Part shown: piece by piece, positions 51,911 to 62,324 of the stretch
Layout: the number at the start of each line of letters is the position of its first letter
How positions within the stretch are numbered: position 1 is the first letter of the stretch
DNA from: Donghicola eburneus
Lineage (GTDB): Bacteria > Pseudomonadota > Alphaproteobacteria > Rhodobacterales > Rhodobacteraceae
NCBI RefSeq assembly: GCF_900115865.1
Contig: NZ_FOXY01000005.1
Coordinates: forward strand, 333,212 to 397,211
Length of the DNA: 64,000 nucleotides
Direction: 5' to 3'
Position numbers and translations under genes: made by a program
The notes under the pieces: model-generated
The model's database searches: none
Told to the model about the DNA's origin: nothing
Seen by the model: only the letters and a program-made list of their open reading frames with translations

Positions 51911-53284
51911 ATGACCGAGTGGAGCAAATCGACCTGGCGCAACCTGCCCCGAGTGCAGATGCCTGAGTATACCGATTCTGCCGCCCTGGCGGCTGCAGAG
52001 GCCAAACTCTCTTCGTATCCACCCTTGGTTTTTGCCGGAGAGGCCCGCAAGCTGAAGGCCGAGCTGGCCAAAGCGGGCCGCGGCGAAGCGTTCCTGCTGC
52101 AGGGTGGCGATTGCGCAGAGAGTTTCCAGCAGTTCAGCGCGGACCTGATCCGTGACACCTTCAAGGTGATGCTGCAGATGGCGATGGTTTTGACTTACGG
52201 TGCCAAGGTGCCCGTGGTCAAAGTTGGCCGCATGGCGGGCCAGTTTGCGAAACCGCGCTCGGCCCCGACTGAGGTCAAGGATGGCGTGGAACTGCCCAGC
52301 TACCGTGGCGACATCATCAACGATCTGGATTTCACGCCGGAATCGCGCATCCCGAACCCGAACAAGATGCTGGAGGCCTACACTCAGGCGGCGGCGACTC
52401 TGAACCTGCTGCGCGCGTTCTCGAGCGGCGGTTACGCCGACGTAAACGAAGTGCACAGCTGGACCCTTGGGTTTACCGAAGGCGAGAAGGCCGAGAAATA
52501 TCGCGCCATGGCGACCCGCATCAGCGACGCGCTGGACTTCATGAAGGCCGCAGGCGTGGACAGCAGCCAGCAGCACACCCTGCAGAGTGTGGATTTCTAC
52601 ACCAGCCACGAGAGCCTGCTGCTTGAGTACGAAGAAGCGCTGACCCGCGTAGATTCGACCAGCGGCAAATGGCTGGCTGGTTCCGGCCACATGCTGTGGA
52701 TCGGCGACCGTACCCGTCAGCCTGATGGGGCGCATGTGGAATTCCTGCGCGGCGTTCAGAACCCAATCGGCCTGAAGTGCGGCCCGACCACGACCGCTGA
52801 AGATCTGAAGATCCTGCTGAACAAGCTGAACCCCCAGAACGAAGCGGGCCGTCTGACCCTGATCGCGCGTTTTGGCGCTGGCGCCGTTGGCGATCACCTG
52901 CCGCGCCTGATCAAGGCCGTTCAGGAAGAGGGGGCAAACGTCGTTTGGTCCTGTGACCCGATGCACGGAAACACCACCAAATCGTCGACCGGCTACAAGA
53001 CCCGCGCCTTCAACAGCGTGTTGAATGAGGTCAAAGAGTTCTTCGCGATCCACAAAGCCGAGGGCACCATCCCCGGCGGCATGCATTTCGAGATGACCGG
53101 CGCAGACGTGACAGAGTGCACCGGCGGTGTTCGCGCTGTCACCGACGAGGATCTGTCGGATCGCTACCACACCGCTTGCGACCCGCGCCTGAACGCATCG
53201 CAATCGCTGGAGCTCGCTTTCCTCGTGGCCGAAGAACTGTCGAAGCGCAACGCAGAGCAGGCAGCCGCCGCGCTGGCCAGCTAA
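51911..53284 (+). CDS. Class II DAHP synthase
   Basis: 457 residues. It makes 3-deoxy-D-arabino-heptulosonate 7-phosphate from PEP and erythrose 4-phosphate, the first step to aromatic amino acids. Class II (plant-like) markers are [14 protein letters not shown] (Cys metal site), [14 protein letters not shown], and DPMHGNTTK near residue 355. A GAGAGAG site precedes the ATG. A terminator lies just past the gene, inside the next convergent gene. Confidence 0.96.
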   Translation: MTEWSKSTWRNLPRVQMPEYTDSAALAAAEAKLSSYPPLVFAGEARKLKAELAKAGRGEAFLLQGGDCAESFQQFSADLIRDTFKVMLQMAMVLTYGAKVPVVKVGRMAGQFAKPRSAPTEVKDGVELPSYRGDIINDLDFTPESRIPNPNKMLEAYTQAAATLNLLRAFSSGGYADVNEVHSWTLGFTEGEKAEKYRAMATRISDALDFMKAAGVDSSQQHTLQSVDFYTSHESLLLEYEEALTRVDSTSGKWLAGSGHMLWIGDRTRQPDGAHVEFLRGVQNPIGLKCGPTTTAEDLKILLNKLNPQNEAGRLTLIARFGAGAVGDHLPRLIKAVQEEGANVVWSCDPMHGNTTKSSTGYKTRAFNSVLNEVKEFFAIHKAEGTIPGGMHFEMTGADVTECTGGVRAVTDEDLSDRYHTACDPRLNASQSLELAFLVAEELSKRNAEQAAAALAS

Positions 53285-53298
53285 AGGCAATGGGGCGG

Positions 53299-53889
53299 TT
53301 AGTCCGCCCCACCGTCGATCAATTCGAAGCCGGTCCCGAGCGGGGCCGGTTTTTCCATTTTCGGGGGGTGCACCGCGCCGCACAACGCATCGGTCGAGGC
53401 ATAATCCAGCCGGAACCGTTTGGTCGGGCCGCTGCCATCATCGGCGACAAGACAGCCCAAAATACGGCTCGCATCGCCCAAATCCGACAGCATCGGCCAT
53501 AGGTTCATGCGGTAATTACCCGTGGCGGACCATCCGGCAGACAGCCGCATCTGCAGGATCGCAGGACGCTGAAAACATTCTTCGATCAATCCGCTCAGCT
53601 GGTCACGATAGGGCATCTCGAACAGGGCAGACAGGGGCATTCCCCGCAGGTCCATGCCAAGAACGTCGCACAAGACACTGCCACACAACCGAAATCGGAC
53701 GTGGCCTGTACCGATCCGCTCTAGCAAGAAGACCTTGTCCAGATGATCAGCCATATCCTTGGGCCGCAGATCACTACGTTTCGGCAGAGCGCCGTCCACG
53801 CGCAAGCTTTGCCAGTATGCGCCGACGTCCTGCAGGGCACTCGGTGGGGCCCCTTTGATGAAATCGGCCAAGCTCAGCACCACTCCCAT
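53299..53889 (-). CDS. PAS-domain protein (PAS_5 type)
   Basis: 196 residues with one PAS-like domain covering about residues 25-165. RDLRPKDMADHLDKVFLLERI is characteristic of the PAS_5 family of alphaproteobacteria (quoted here in short form), and GSVLCDVLGMDLRGMPL follows. No output domain or membrane helix is visible. The function is unknown. The 3' end carries a terminator for the convergent DAHP synthase gene. Confidence 0.8.
   Translation of the reverse strand: MGVVLSLADFIKGAPPSALQDVGAYWQSLRVDGALPKRSDLRPKDMADHLDKVFLLERIGTGHVRFRLCGSVLCDVLGMDLRGMPLSALFEMPYRDQLSGLIEECFQRPAILQMRLSAGWSATGNYRMNLWPMLSDLGDASRILGCLVADDGSGPTKRFRLDYASTDALCGAVHPPKMEKPAPLGTGFELIDGGAD
53330..53355 (+). terminator. 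Terminator of the DAHP synthase gene
   Basis: GCCGGTCCC pairs with GGGGCCGGT with one mismatch, followed by TTTTTCC. It lies within the 3' coding part of the PAS gene on the opposite strand. A second hairpin GGGGCGG/CCGCCCC (53292-53310) precedes it. Confidence 0.75.
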
Positions 53890-54102
53890 AGTGCAGCCTC
53901 CTGTTTTTCAATTCGTTGATGCAAAGGAGCCGAAAACTCGTTTGGAAGTTTCGGGGTATTTCCATCGCTTACGAGGGGAATTTGACAGAGTTTCTCTTTA
54001 AAATCCCGCCAAACCTGAAGAACCGGTTAACGCGTGGACGGGGCTGCCTCTTGCACGTGGGGCCATGGCAGGCATAGTGGGCGCCAGAATAAAGGAACGA
54101 GC

Positions 54103-54990
54103 ATGAAATCACTGACCGGATATGCCAGTCTCGAAAACCAAGGCGAAGGGCTGCGCTGGCAATGGGAGTTGCGTAGTGTCAACGGCAAGGGGCTGGACCT
54201 GCGCATCCGGATGCCTGACTGGTGTTCCACACTAGAAGCTGAGATGCGCAAACGCATAGGCGCGGCCATCGCGCGGGGCAATGTCACCATCGGCCTGCGC
54301 ATTTATGCAGATGGCAGCACAGCAGGTACGTCAATTGATACAGATCATCTGGACCGTACGCTTGATCTGTTGGCGTTGGTCCAAGAGCGAGCCGCGCATC
54401 GTGGTCTGGCCCTTGGGGCGACCTCGGCTGCGGATGTGCTTGGGATGCGTGGTGTCCTGTCCGAAGATGCGCGCAATGACGGGATGACAGATGCCCTGAG
54501 TGCGCTCTTGCTCAGTGATTTTGACTTTGCGCTAAAGGCGTTTGTCGACAGCCGTGCCGCCGAAGGGGCCGCTCTGTCTGCGGTGATTACCCGCCATCTG
54601 GATGCCATTGCAGGGCAGCTGACCTCCATCCGTGCCATCCTGCCGGCGCGCGCCGAAGCGCAGGCCGAAGTCTTGCGCGCAGGGATGGCGCGTCTGCTGG
54701 AGACAGAGCAACTGGATGCGGGCCGTCTGCACCAAGAGGCCGCCGTGCTGGCCGTCAAATCCGATGTGACCGAGGAACTGGACCGTCTGGACGCGCACGT
54801 CGCCGCCGCGCGCCAGTTGGTTTCCACTGATGTACCGATTGGCCGGAAGTTCGACTTCCTGTGTCAGGAGTTCAACCGCGAAGCCAACACGCTTTGCTCG
54901 AAATCGCAACACAGCGGTCTGACCGAATTGGGGCTTGAGATGAAAGTCACCATCGACCAGATGCGCGAACAAATTCAGAACGTAGAATAA
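54103..54990 (+). CDS. YicC/YloC-family endoribonuclease
   Basis: 295 residues from ATG 54103, after an AAGGAACGAG site. The N-terminal YicC_N domain ([20 protein letters not shown]) and C-terminal DUF1732 domain ([20 protein letters not shown]) are complete. YicC proteins cleave RNA and are linked to stationary-phase survival in E. coli. Its stop overlaps the gmk start, so the two are coupled. Confidence 0.93.
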   Translation: MKSLTGYASLENQGEGLRWQWELRSVNGKGLDLRIRMPDWCSTLEAEMRKRIGAAIARGNVTIGLRIYADGSTAGTSIDTDHLDRTLDLLALVQERAAHRGLALGATSAADVLGMRGVLSEDARNDGMTDALSALLLSDFDFALKAFVDSRAAEGAALSAVITRHLDAIAGQLTSIRAILPARAEAQAEVLRAGMARLLETEQLDAGRLHQEAAVLAVKSDVTEELDRLDAHVAAARQLVSTDVPIGRKFDFLCQEFNREANTLCSKSQHSGLTELGLEMKVTIDQMREQIQNVE

Positions 54991-55640
54991 TGCCCCACGA
55001 TACCCGCCGCGGCCTTCTTGTTATCCTGTCCTCGCCTTCGGGAGCGGGCAAATCGACCTTGGCCAAGCGCCTGATGGCGTGGGATCCGACGCTGTCCTTT
55101 TCGGTTTCTGCGACCACGCGTAAACCCCGTCCCGGTGAAGTGGACGGGAAGGACTACCAGTTCGTCAGCGAGTCCGACTTCAAACACATGGTCAGCGATG
55201 ACGAGATGCTGGAGCACGCCCACGTTTTTGGGAATTTCTACGGCTCGCCCAAGGGCCCGGTGCAGGCTGCGATCGACGATGGCAATGATGTGCTGTTCGA
55301 CATCGATTGGCAGGGCGCACAGCAAATTCGAAATTCGGCGCTTGGGCAGCACACGCTGTCGATTTTCATCCTGCCGCCGTCGATCCCCGAATTGCACCGC
55401 CGCCTGATCAGCCGGAATCAGGATGACGAAGACACCATTACCAAGCGCATGAAGAAAAGCTGGGACGAGATCAGCCACTGGGGCAGCTATGACTATGTGC
55501 TGGTGAACGACGATCTGGATAAGACCGAAGAAATGCTGAAGTCGATCCTGACCGCCACCCGCCTGCGCCGCTTGCAACAGCCCGGTCTGGTGAAACACGT
55601 CCGCGCCCTTCAGGACCAATTCGAGGAGCTCGACATTTGA
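54990..55640 (+). CDS. gmk: Guanylate kinase
   Basis: 216 residues. P-loop [10 protein letters not shown] (residues 11-20), the GMP-binding [20 protein letters not shown] region, and the lid with the conserved [10 protein letters not shown]. It makes GDP from GMP and ATP. It lies between yicC and the gamma-carbonic anhydrase gene with overlaps at both ends. Confidence 0.97.
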   Translation: MPHDTRRGLLVILSSPSGAGKSTLAKRLMAWDPTLSFSVSATTRKPRPGEVDGKDYQFVSESDFKHMVSDDEMLEHAHVFGNFYGSPKGPVQAAIDDGNDVLFDIDWQGAQQIRNSALGQHTLSIFILPPSIPELHRRLISRNQDDEDTITKRMKKSWDEISHWGSYDYVLVNDDLDKTEEMLKSILTATRLRRLQQPGLVKHVRALQDQFEELDI

Positions 55641-56161
55641 CACTATACGCATTGGACGGAATTTCACCCGATATTGCCGAAGACACGTGGATCGCCCCTG
55701 ACGCCAACCTGATTGGCAAGATCGTGGTTGAACCGGCAGGGTCGGTTTGGTTCGGTTGCACCCTTCGCGGCGATAACGAGGAAATCCGCGTGGGCGCGGG
55801 CAGCAACGTGCAAGAGAACTGCGTGCTGCACACCGACATGGGGTACCCGCTGATGATTGGCGAGGGCTGTACCATCGGCCACAAGGCGATGCTGCATGGC
55901 TGCACCGTTGGAGACAACACCCTGATTGGCATGGGCGCAACCATCCTGAACGGCGCCAAAATCGGGAACAACTGCTTGATCGGGGCAGGGGCTTTGGTCA
56001 CCGAGGGCAAAGAGATCCCCGATGGGTCGCTCGTGATGGGCGCGCCGGGGAAAGTCGTGCGCGAACTGAGCGAAGAGGCCATCGAAGGTCTGCGCAAATC
56101 GGCCATCGGCTACCAAGAAAACATGCGCCGGTTCCGTGCCGGACTGACCAAGATCGACTGA
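55637..56161 (+). CDS. Gamma-class carbonic anhydrase-like protein
   Basis: 174 residues, left-handed beta-helix with hexapeptide repeats. Zinc-ligand histidines are in NCVLHTD and in IGHKAMLHG. Starts at TTG 55637 overlapping the gmk stop. It may hydrate CO2 or be an inactive YrdA-type homologue; catalytic activity cannot be concluded. Confidence 0.9.
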   Translation: MTLYALDGISPDIAEDTWIAPDANLIGKIVVEPAGSVWFGCTLRGDNEEIRVGAGSNVQENCVLHTDMGYPLMIGEGCTIGHKAMLHGCTVGDNTLIGMGATILNGAKIGNNCLIGAGALVTEGKEIPDGSLVMGAPGKVVRELSEEAIEGLRKSAIGYQENMRRFRAGLTKID

Positions 56162-56168
56162 TCTGGAC

Positions 56169-56197
56169 GGGGTGTGCCGCTACGGCCGCACACCCCA
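56169..56197 (+). terminator. Hairpin after the carbonic anhydrase gene
   Basis: GGGGTGTGC pairs with GCACACCCC (within 56169-56197). No T run follows, so it is a weak terminator or RNA-stabilising hairpin. Confidence 0.45.
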
Positions 56198-56219
56198 GTG
56201 CCGCTGTCCGAGGCCGCTC

Positions 56220-56247
56220 TGTAGCAAAACTGTTACATTCTCGTGAC
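56220..56247 (+). promoter_or_regulatory. Putative Pho box before phoR
   Basis: TGTAGC (56220-56225) and TGTTAC (56231-56236) are 11 bases apart, with CGTGAC (56242-56247) as a weaker third repeat. This is the 11-bp direct-repeat pattern bound by PhoB. It ends 40 bases before the phoR start and suggests autoregulation. Confidence 0.5.
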
Positions 56248-56287
56248 AAGCAGCGGCGATAATTTTCGAAAAATGAGGAGCGTTCGC

Positions 56288-57328
56288 ATGGACCTTATGC
56301 CCATCAAGACCATTGTCGATGGTCTGCCTCTGGCTGCAATGGTGGTTGACCAAAGTCGCCGACTGGTCTGTTTGAACACTCTGGCCGAAGAGATTTGGGG
56401 CACCGGACTTGCCAACCGCCATTACGAAGTGGCCCTACGCAATCCCGTCTTGACCGGTGCGATCGCCGAGTGCTTTCGCGATCGCAAAACCTTTCAGACG
56501 CGGATCAGCACGATCATTGGCAGCCGCGAGAGCACGTTCTCGTTGAAAGTAGCAGCGATTGAGGGCGAGGCCTTCCAAGGGGTCCTTGTCACCTTCGAAG
56601 ACGTGAGCCCGCTGGAAGATGTCGGTCAGATGCGCCGCGATTTCGTGGCAAATGTCAGTCATGAATTGCGCACACCGTTGACTGCGCTGCTTGGCTTCAT
56701 CGAGACATTGCGCGGCCCTGCCAAAGATGACGCACGTGCACGGGATCGCTTTCTAGGGATCATGCAGACCGAAGCCAGCCGCATGAATCGCTTGGTCCGC
56801 GATCTACTGTCCCTGAGCCGTGTTGAAAGCGAAGAGCGCATTCGACCAGGCCAGCAGCTTGATCTGCTTGGGACGGTCCAGAGCACGGTGAAGGCATTGG
56901 AGCCCATCGCCGAGGATAAGGGGATCAGCGTGAACCTGACCGCGCCAAACGGCGAGGTGATGGTGAACGGTGATTGCGACCAGTTGAACCAAGTTTTTAC
57001 CAACCTCATCGAAAACGCGATCAAGTATGGGGGCAACGGCGGTGATGTGAGCGTCACCGTCACGGTCTTGGACCGCGATCCTACGGTCCGTGGCCCGGCT
57101 GTGCGGGTCGAGGTCACGGATCAAGGGCAGGGGATCGATCCGATTCACATCCCGCGCCTGACTGAACGGTTCTACCGCGTCGATTCACACCGTTCTCGCG
57201 AGATGGGCGGCACTGGATTGGGGCTGGCGATTGTTAAGCATATCATTAACCGTCATCGCGGGCGGATTCAGATTTCTAGTGCGCTGGGTGAAGGCTCTAC
57301 ATTTACTGTTACATTACCGAGACTTTGA
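56288..57328 (+). CDS. phoR: Phosphate sensor histidine kinase PhoR
   Basis: 346 residues from ATG 56288 with GAGGAG upstream. A PAS domain (about 5-105) is followed by the kinase core with His125 in NVSHELRTPLTALLG, N-box NLIENAIKY, and the G-boxes DQGQGIDP and GTGLGLAIV. No clear transmembrane helix is seen at the N-terminus, unlike E. coli PhoR. It controls PhoB by phosphate supply through PstSCAB-PhoU. Confidence 0.93.
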   Translation: MDLMPIKTIVDGLPLAAMVVDQSRRLVCLNTLAEEIWGTGLANRHYEVALRNPVLTGAIAECFRDRKTFQTRISTIIGSRESTFSLKVAAIEGEAFQGVLVTFEDVSPLEDVGQMRRDFVANVSHELRTPLTALLGFIETLRGPAKDDARARDRFLGIMQTEASRMNRLVRDLLSLSRVESEERIRPGQQLDLLGTVQSTVKALEPIAEDKGISVNLTAPNGEVMVNGDCDQLNQVFTNLIENAIKYGGNGGDVSVTVTVLDRDPTVRGPAVRVEVTDQGQGIDPIHIPRLTERFYRVDSHRSREMGGTGLGLAIVKHIINRHRGRIQISSALGEGSTFTVTLPRL

Positions 57329-57450
57329 GCGGCGCGGTGTCTGGCTAATGCTATGCACCGGTAAAAATTTGGAGTGGAGCGGTGATAAAAAACCATTGCT
57401 GAACAGTAACTTAAAACTGTCCACGCACAAAAAACGCACAAAATCTGTAT

Positions 57451-57480
57451 GTGTCATAAACCTGTTACAGAACTGTCGCA
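57451..57480 (+). promoter_or_regulatory. Tandem Pho box before pstS
   Basis: TGTCAT (57452-57457), TGTTAC (57463-57468) and TGTCGC (57474-57479) form three direct repeats at exact 11-base steps in the 232-base gap between phoR and pstS. They match the PhoB-binding pattern and should give strong induction of pstS at low phosphate. Confidence 0.75.
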
Positions 57481-57560
57481 AAAGCGTTGTCAGCAACCTT
57501 TAGCACCCACCTCAAGGTCCACAACGATCCGGACCGTTCGAGTATAACAGGAGCTACCCT

Positions 57561-58589
57561 ATGTCCTTCGTGAAACTGACCGCCTCGACCCTGGCGATCG
57601 CCGCTGTTTCCGCCACCGCCGCTGCTGCACGTGACAACGTGCAGGTTGCTGGTTCGTCGACCGTTCTGCCCTACGCCTCGATCGTTGCCGAAGCCTTTGG
57701 CGAAAACTTCGACTTCCCGACCCCTGTTGTTGAATCGGGCGGTTCGTCGGCAGGCTTGAAGCGCTTCTGTGAAGGCGTTGGCGAGAACACCATCGACGTT
57801 GCAAACGCATCGCGCAAAATCAAAGACAAAGAGATCGCAGCTTGTGCCGAAGCCGGCGTGACCGACATCATCGAAGTCCGCATCGGCTATGATGGCATCG
57901 TGTTCGCTTCGCAGATCGACGGCCCCGCGTTCAACGCGTTCGAGCCTGCAGACTGGTACAACGCTCTGGCCGCAGAGAAGCCCGTTGATGGCGCAATGGT
58001 TGCCAACACCGCAGCAACTTGGGCCGACGCAAACGCAGAGCTGCCCGCAGTAGAAATCGCTGCCTTCATCCCTGGCACCAAGCACGGCACCCGTGAAGTT
58101 TTCGAAGAAAAAGTTCTGCTGCAGGGCTGTGAAGACACCGGCGCCGCAGCTGCTATGACCGAAATGGGCATGGACGAAGACGCAGTTGAAGCCGCGTGTA
58201 TGGCAGTCCGCACCGATGGCGCATCGGTCGACATCGACGGCGACTACACCGAAACTCTGGCCCGCATCGACAGCAACACTAACGGTGTTGGCGTCTTTGG
58301 TCTGGCCTTCTACGAGAACAACACCGACAAGCTGAAAGTGGCGACCATGTCGGGCGTCGTTCCCTCGACTGACTCGATCGCAACCGGCGAATACCCTGTG
58401 TCGCGTCCGCTGTACTTCTACGTGAAGAAGGCGCACATCGGCGTCATCCCCGGCCTGAAAGAGTACGCAGAATTCTTCGTCGCAGACGAGATTGCTGGCC
58501 CCGATGGCCCGATGGCCGAGTACGGTCTGGTTTCGGATCCCGAGCTGACCGCAACTCAGGAAGCTGTTGCGAACGAAGAAACCATGTAA
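57561..58589 (+). CDS. pstS: Phosphate ABC substrate-binding protein PstS
   Basis: 342 residues with a signal peptide cleaved near residue 22 (ATAAAARDNVQ). The phosphate-binding motif is AGSSTVLPYAS with EAFGENFDF, and the second is GSSAGLKRFCEG; NASRKIKDKE follows. It binds phosphate in the periplasm. Longer than typical PstS, of the type with an inserted segment common in alphaproteobacteria. AGGAGCT precedes the ATG. Confidence 0.95.
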   Translation: MSFVKLTASTLAIAAVSATAAAARDNVQVAGSSTVLPYASIVAEAFGENFDFPTPVVESGGSSAGLKRFCEGVGENTIDVANASRKIKDKEIAACAEAGVTDIIEVRIGYDGIVFASQIDGPAFNAFEPADWYNALAAEKPVDGAMVANTAATWADANAELPAVEIAAFIPGTKHGTREVFEEKVLLQGCEDTGAAAAMTEMGMDEDAVEAACMAVRTDGASVDIDGDYTETLARIDSNTNGVGVFGLAFYENNTDKLKVATMSGVVPSTDSIATGEYPVSRPLYFYVKKAHIGVIPGLKEYAEFFVADEIAGPDGPMAEYGLVSDPELTATQEAVANEETM

Positions 58590-58628
58590 GTGGATGAAAG
58601 ACGCCCAACGGGACGTCTGATACGAACA

Positions 58629-58668
58629 GGGAGCGCCGCCGACGGGTCGGCGCTCCTTTCCGATTTTT
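58629..58668 (+). terminator. Hairpin between pstS and pstC
   Basis: GGAGCGCCG (58630-58638) pairs with CGGCGCTCC (58648-58656), followed by TTTCCGATTTTT. It probably attenuates transcription after pstS so that the binding protein exceeds the permease. Confidence 0.75.
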
Positions 58669-58686
58669 GGACCGCACGGAGCTAAT

Positions 58687-60159
58687 ATGCCCCTTCTTTG
58701 GTTAGTGTTGATCGTACTGGCGCTTGGTGTCGTCGGCTATGGTCTTGGCCGGCACAAGGCGATGACGAGTGCTGATGGCGATGTACGCCACCTGCATTCG
58801 CTTCCCGTCTATTACGGAACGAATGTCAGCCTATTTGTGGTTGTACCGGCGCTGCTGGTGATGGTCGCTTGGCTGATCGTGCAGCCGATTGTGATCAACA
58901 ACTCGGTCGCCGCTGATATTCCCGCAAGCGCGATCCCCGAAAGCAGTACGCTTGGTCTGGTCATGAGTGACGTGCGCCGCGTGGCGGATGGTCTGGATCT
59001 GGCCGTGACACAAGGCGCGCTGACGAGCGCAGAGGCCTCTGGTCTGCAAGCAGGTGTCAGCGACGTGCGCGCCATTCTGGCCGATGTCGGCGTGGCTCTG
59101 GGCTCTGACGTGAGCGCGACGACCTTGAGCGCGGCGCAAGAGTATCGCGCCATGGCATCGACCGCCAATCTGGCGATGACCGCTCTGGTTTTGGGGCTGG
59201 CGATCGCGGGCTTTGTCTATGCCTATGGCCGCACGAACAAAGATTTCCGCGCCCGTAATGTGGTCGAGAAGGCAATCCGCGCCATTCTGATTGTGGCCGC
59301 GTCGATTGCGATCCTGACCACCGTGGGTATCGTGTTGTCGTTGGTGTTCAACACGATCGAATTCTTCAAGCTGTACCCTGCGGCCGACTTCTTCTTTGGC
59401 ACCACGTGGAGCCCAAGCTTTGGCGGCGGTTCGGAGCTGGGTGTTCTGCCGCTGCTCTGGGGTACGCTCTATATTTCAGTGATCGCGCTGGCGGTTGCTG
59501 TGCCGATCGGACTCTTTGCTGCGATCTACCTCTCTGAATACGCGGGCCCCAAGGCGCGCGGCATCGCCAAACCGCTGATCGAAGTGCTCGCGGGTATCCC
59601 GACCATTGTTTACGGTCTGTTTGCCCTGCTGACCGTTGGCCCGCTTTTGGTGAACGTGTTCGGGTCGGGCGGCGCGTTGGGGGTCGACTGGATGTCCGGT
59701 GCATCTTCGGTCACTACCGCAGGCCTCGTGATGGGCATCATGCTGATCCCCTTTGTCAGCTCGCTGTCCGACGACATCATCAACGCCGTGCCCCAATCCA
59801 TGCGCGATGGCTCGCTGGGCCTTGGCGCGACGAAATCTGAAACCGTCAAGCAAGTGGTTCTGCCCGCCGCGCTGCCTGGCATCGTAGGTGCCGTCCTCTT
59901 GGCCGCAAGCCGCGCGATAGGGGAAACCATGATCGTGGTTCTTGGGGCAGGGGCCGCGGCCCGCCTGTCCATGAACCCGCTCGAGGCGATGACCACCGTC
60001 ACCGCCAAGATCGTCAGCCAGCTGACCGGCGATGCGGACTTTGCAAGCCCCGAAGCGCTTGTTGCCTTTGCCCTCGGCATGACCCTGTTCGTCATGACGC
60101 TCGGCCTAAACGTCCTCGCGCTCGTGATCGTGCGCAAATATCGGGAGCAGTACGAGTAA
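58687..60159 (+). CDS. pstC: Phosphate ABC permease PstC
   Basis: 490 residues, longer than the E. coli protein (about 320) due to an N-terminal extension of about 170 residues with two membrane helices. The C-terminal permease domain has the EAA-like loop MRDGSLGLGATKSETVKQVVLPAAL and ASRAIGETM. It forms the phosphate channel with PstA. It ends in an overlap with the pstA start (TAATG). Confidence 0.94.
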   Translation: MPLLWLVLIVLALGVVGYGLGRHKAMTSADGDVRHLHSLPVYYGTNVSLFVVVPALLVMVAWLIVQPIVINNSVAADIPASAIPESSTLGLVMSDVRRVADGLDLAVTQGALTSAEASGLQAGVSDVRAILADVGVALGSDVSATTLSAAQEYRAMASTANLAMTALVLGLAIAGFVYAYGRTNKDFRARNVVEKAIRAILIVAASIAILTTVGIVLSLVFNTIEFFKLYPAADFFFGTTWSPSFGGGSELGVLPLLWGTLYISVIALAVAVPIGLFAAIYLSEYAGPKARGIAKPLIEVLAGIPTIVYGLFALLTVGPLLVNVFGSGGALGVDWMSGASSVTTAGLVMGIMLIPFVSSLSDDIINAVPQSMRDGSLGLGATKSETVKQVVLPAALPGIVGAVLLAASRAIGETMIVVLGAGAAARLSMNPLEAMTTVTAKIVSQLTGDADFASPEALVAFALGMTLFVMTLGLNVLALVIVRKYREQYE

Positions 60160-61499
60160 TGACCGACGCGACCAACAACACCCCGAAGTCTTCGCTTCTC
60201 ACTGTCAGTCCGCGCGTGAAACAGCGCAATGCCGCCGAAGCCCGCTTCAAGATGTATGGCATTGCCGCCGTTATGACCGGTCTGGTGTTCCTGATTATTC
60301 TGCTGTCGACCATCCTGTTTAATGGTGTCGGCGCGTTCCAGCAGACCTTTATCGAAGTGCCCGTCTATCTGGATGAAGCCAAGCTGGACAAAAACGGGAA
60401 CCGCGATCCAGAGGACATCAAGAAAGTTTCGACCTTTGGGTATAACCCGCTGATCGAGCAGGCGATCTACGACACGATCTCTGCAAAGATGGACAAAAAC
60501 CCTCTCGCGAAAGCCAAAGAAGCCAAGGCGCTGATTTCGGCCAGTGCGGCGGCGCAAATCCGAGATGTAGTCATTGCGAACCCCGACCTGATTGGTCAGA
60601 CCGTGGACTTCCGCATTCTGGCGGCGAGCCGCGTGGATGGCTACCTGAAGGACCGCGTGACCCGCGAGAGCATCGCACGCGACAAGAATATCGACGCTGT
60701 TCACCTTGATATCATCGACGCACTGCGCGCCAAGGGGATCGTGAAGCGCGAGTTTAACTGGTCCTTCATCACCGGTGCAGATGCCTCCGAAAGCCGCCCC
60801 GAGCAGGCAGGCATGGGCGTGTCGATGCTGGGCTCTCTGTTCATGATGCTGGTGGTTCTGGTCCTGTCGCTGCCCATCGGCGTCGCGGCGTCGATCTACC
60901 TCGAGGAATTCGCGCCTCAGAACAAATGGACCGACCTGATCGAGGTGAATATCTCGAACCTTGCCGCCGTGCCGTCGATCGTCTTCGGTATTCTGGGTCT
61001 GGCCGTGTTTATCCAGTTCGCCGGCCTGCCGCAGTCTGCACCCTTGGTCGGTGGTCTGGTTCTGACGCTGATGACGCTGCCGACCATCATTATTTCGACG
61101 CGTGCTTCGCTGAAGTCGGTGCCGCCGTCGATCCGTGATGCGGCCTTGGGTCTGGGGGCGTCCAAGATGCAGTCAGTGTTCCACCATGTGCTGCCCTTGG
61201 CGATGCCCGGCATTCTGACCGGCACCATCATCGGTCTGGCACAGGCGTTGGGGGAAACCGCACCGCTCTTGCTGATCGGTATGGTGGGCTACATCGCGTC
61301 CAACTATCCCACAGGCCCGATTGCAGGCTTCATGGACCCGAACTCCGCGATGCCCGCGCAGATCTATGAATGGGCCAAGCGTGCTGACCCCGCATATTAC
61401 GAACGTGCTTGGGGCGGCATCATCATTCTGCTGGTGTTCCTGATCACGATGAACATCATTGCCATCATCCTTCGCCGACGTTTCGAGCGCCGCTGGTAA
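60159..61499 (+). CDS. pstA: Phosphate ABC permease PstA
   Basis: 446 residues, also extended at the N-terminus (E. coli PstA about 296), with a long extracytoplasmic region (about residues 70-215) before the permease domain. Family blocks are GVAASIYLEEFAP, RDAALGLGASKMQSVFHHVL and GLAQALGETAPLLLIG. The paired extension in PstC and PstA is a recognised feature of many alphaproteobacterial systems. Confidence 0.94.
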   Translation: MTDATNNTPKSSLLTVSPRVKQRNAAEARFKMYGIAAVMTGLVFLIILLSTILFNGVGAFQQTFIEVPVYLDEAKLDKNGNRDPEDIKKVSTFGYNPLIEQAIYDTISAKMDKNPLAKAKEAKALISASAAAQIRDVVIANPDLIGQTVDFRILAASRVDGYLKDRVTRESIARDKNIDAVHLDIIDALRAKGIVKREFNWSFITGADASESRPEQAGMGVSMLGSLFMMLVVLVLSLPIGVAASIYLEEFAPQNKWTDLIEVNISNLAAVPSIVFGILGLAVFIQFAGLPQSAPLVGGLVLTLMTLPTIIISTRASLKSVPPSIRDAALGLGASKMQSVFHHVLPLAMPGILTGTIIGLAQALGETAPLLLIGMVGYIASNYPTGPIAGFMDPNSAMPAQIYEWAKRADPAYYERAWGGIIILLVFLITMNIIAIILRRRFERRW

Positions 61500-61514
61500 A
61501 GATAGGATACGATT

Positions 61515-62312
61515 ATGTACGACAACCCGAATCTGGAGCGTAATGTGGCTCAGCAAGACACCAAAATTTCGGCCCGCAACGTCCAAGTCTTTTACGGCGA
61601 CACCCACGCCATCAAGGACGTGAACATCGAAATTCCGGCGCGCACGGTCACCGCATTCATCGGCCCATCGGGCTGCGGTAAGTCAACATTTCTGCGCTGT
61701 CTGAACCGCATGAATGACACGATCGATATTTGTCGCGTCGAAGGTGACATCAATCTGGACGGTGAAAACATCTACGACAAGCGTGTCGATCCCGTGCAGC
61801 TGCGCGCCAAGGTCGGCATGGTGTTCCAAAAGCCGAACCCGTTCCCCAAATCGATTTACGACAATATCGCCTATGGCCCTCGTATCCACGGACTGGCCAA
61901 GAACAAGGCCGATCTGGACGAGATCGTTGAAAAGGCGTTGCGTCGTGGTGCGATCTGGAATGAAGTCAAAGACCGTCTGCACGCACCGGGCACCGGTCTG
62001 TCGGGTGGTCAGCAGCAGCGTCTGTGCATCGCGCGCGCCGTTGCGACTGAACCTGAAGTGCTGCTGATGGACGAGCCGTGCTCGGCACTGGACCCCATCG
62101 CCACCAGCCAAGTTGAAGAGCTGATTGACGAACTGCGCGACCAGTACTCGGTTGTGATCGTCACGCACTCGATGCAACAGGCGGCGCGTGTCAGCCAGAA
62201 GACCGCGTTCTTCCACCTTGGTAATCTGGTCGAGTTTGGTGACACCGGCCAAATCTTTACCAACCCGCAGGACAGCCGCACCGAGTCCTACATCACCGGC
62301 CGTATCGGATAA
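61515..62312 (+). CDS. pstB: Phosphate ABC ATPase PstB
   Basis: 265 residues. Walker [10 protein letters not shown] (50-58), signature [16 protein letters not shown], Walker [15 protein letters not shown]. The block [19 protein letters not shown] is diagnostic for PstB. It energises phosphate import. It starts 15 bases after the pstA stop. Confidence 0.97.
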   Translation: MYDNPNLERNVAQQDTKISARNVQVFYGDTHAIKDVNIEIPARTVTAFIGPSGCGKSTFLRCLNRMNDTIDICRVEGDINLDGENIYDKRVDPVQLRAKVGMVFQKPNPFPKSIYDNIAYGPRIHGLAKNKADLDEIVEKALRRGAIWNEVKDRLHAPGTGLSGGQQQRLCIARAVATEPEVLLMDEPCSALDPIATSQVEELIDELRDQYSVVIVTHSMQQAARVSQKTAFFHLGNLVEFGDTGQIFTNPQDSRTESYITGRIG

Positions 62313-62324
62313 GGGTCTGAAAAC

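Noticed and set aside
51893..53383. 496-codon minus-strand frame opposite the DAHP synthase gene
   Set aside because: Antisense shadow of a well supported class II DAHP synthase.
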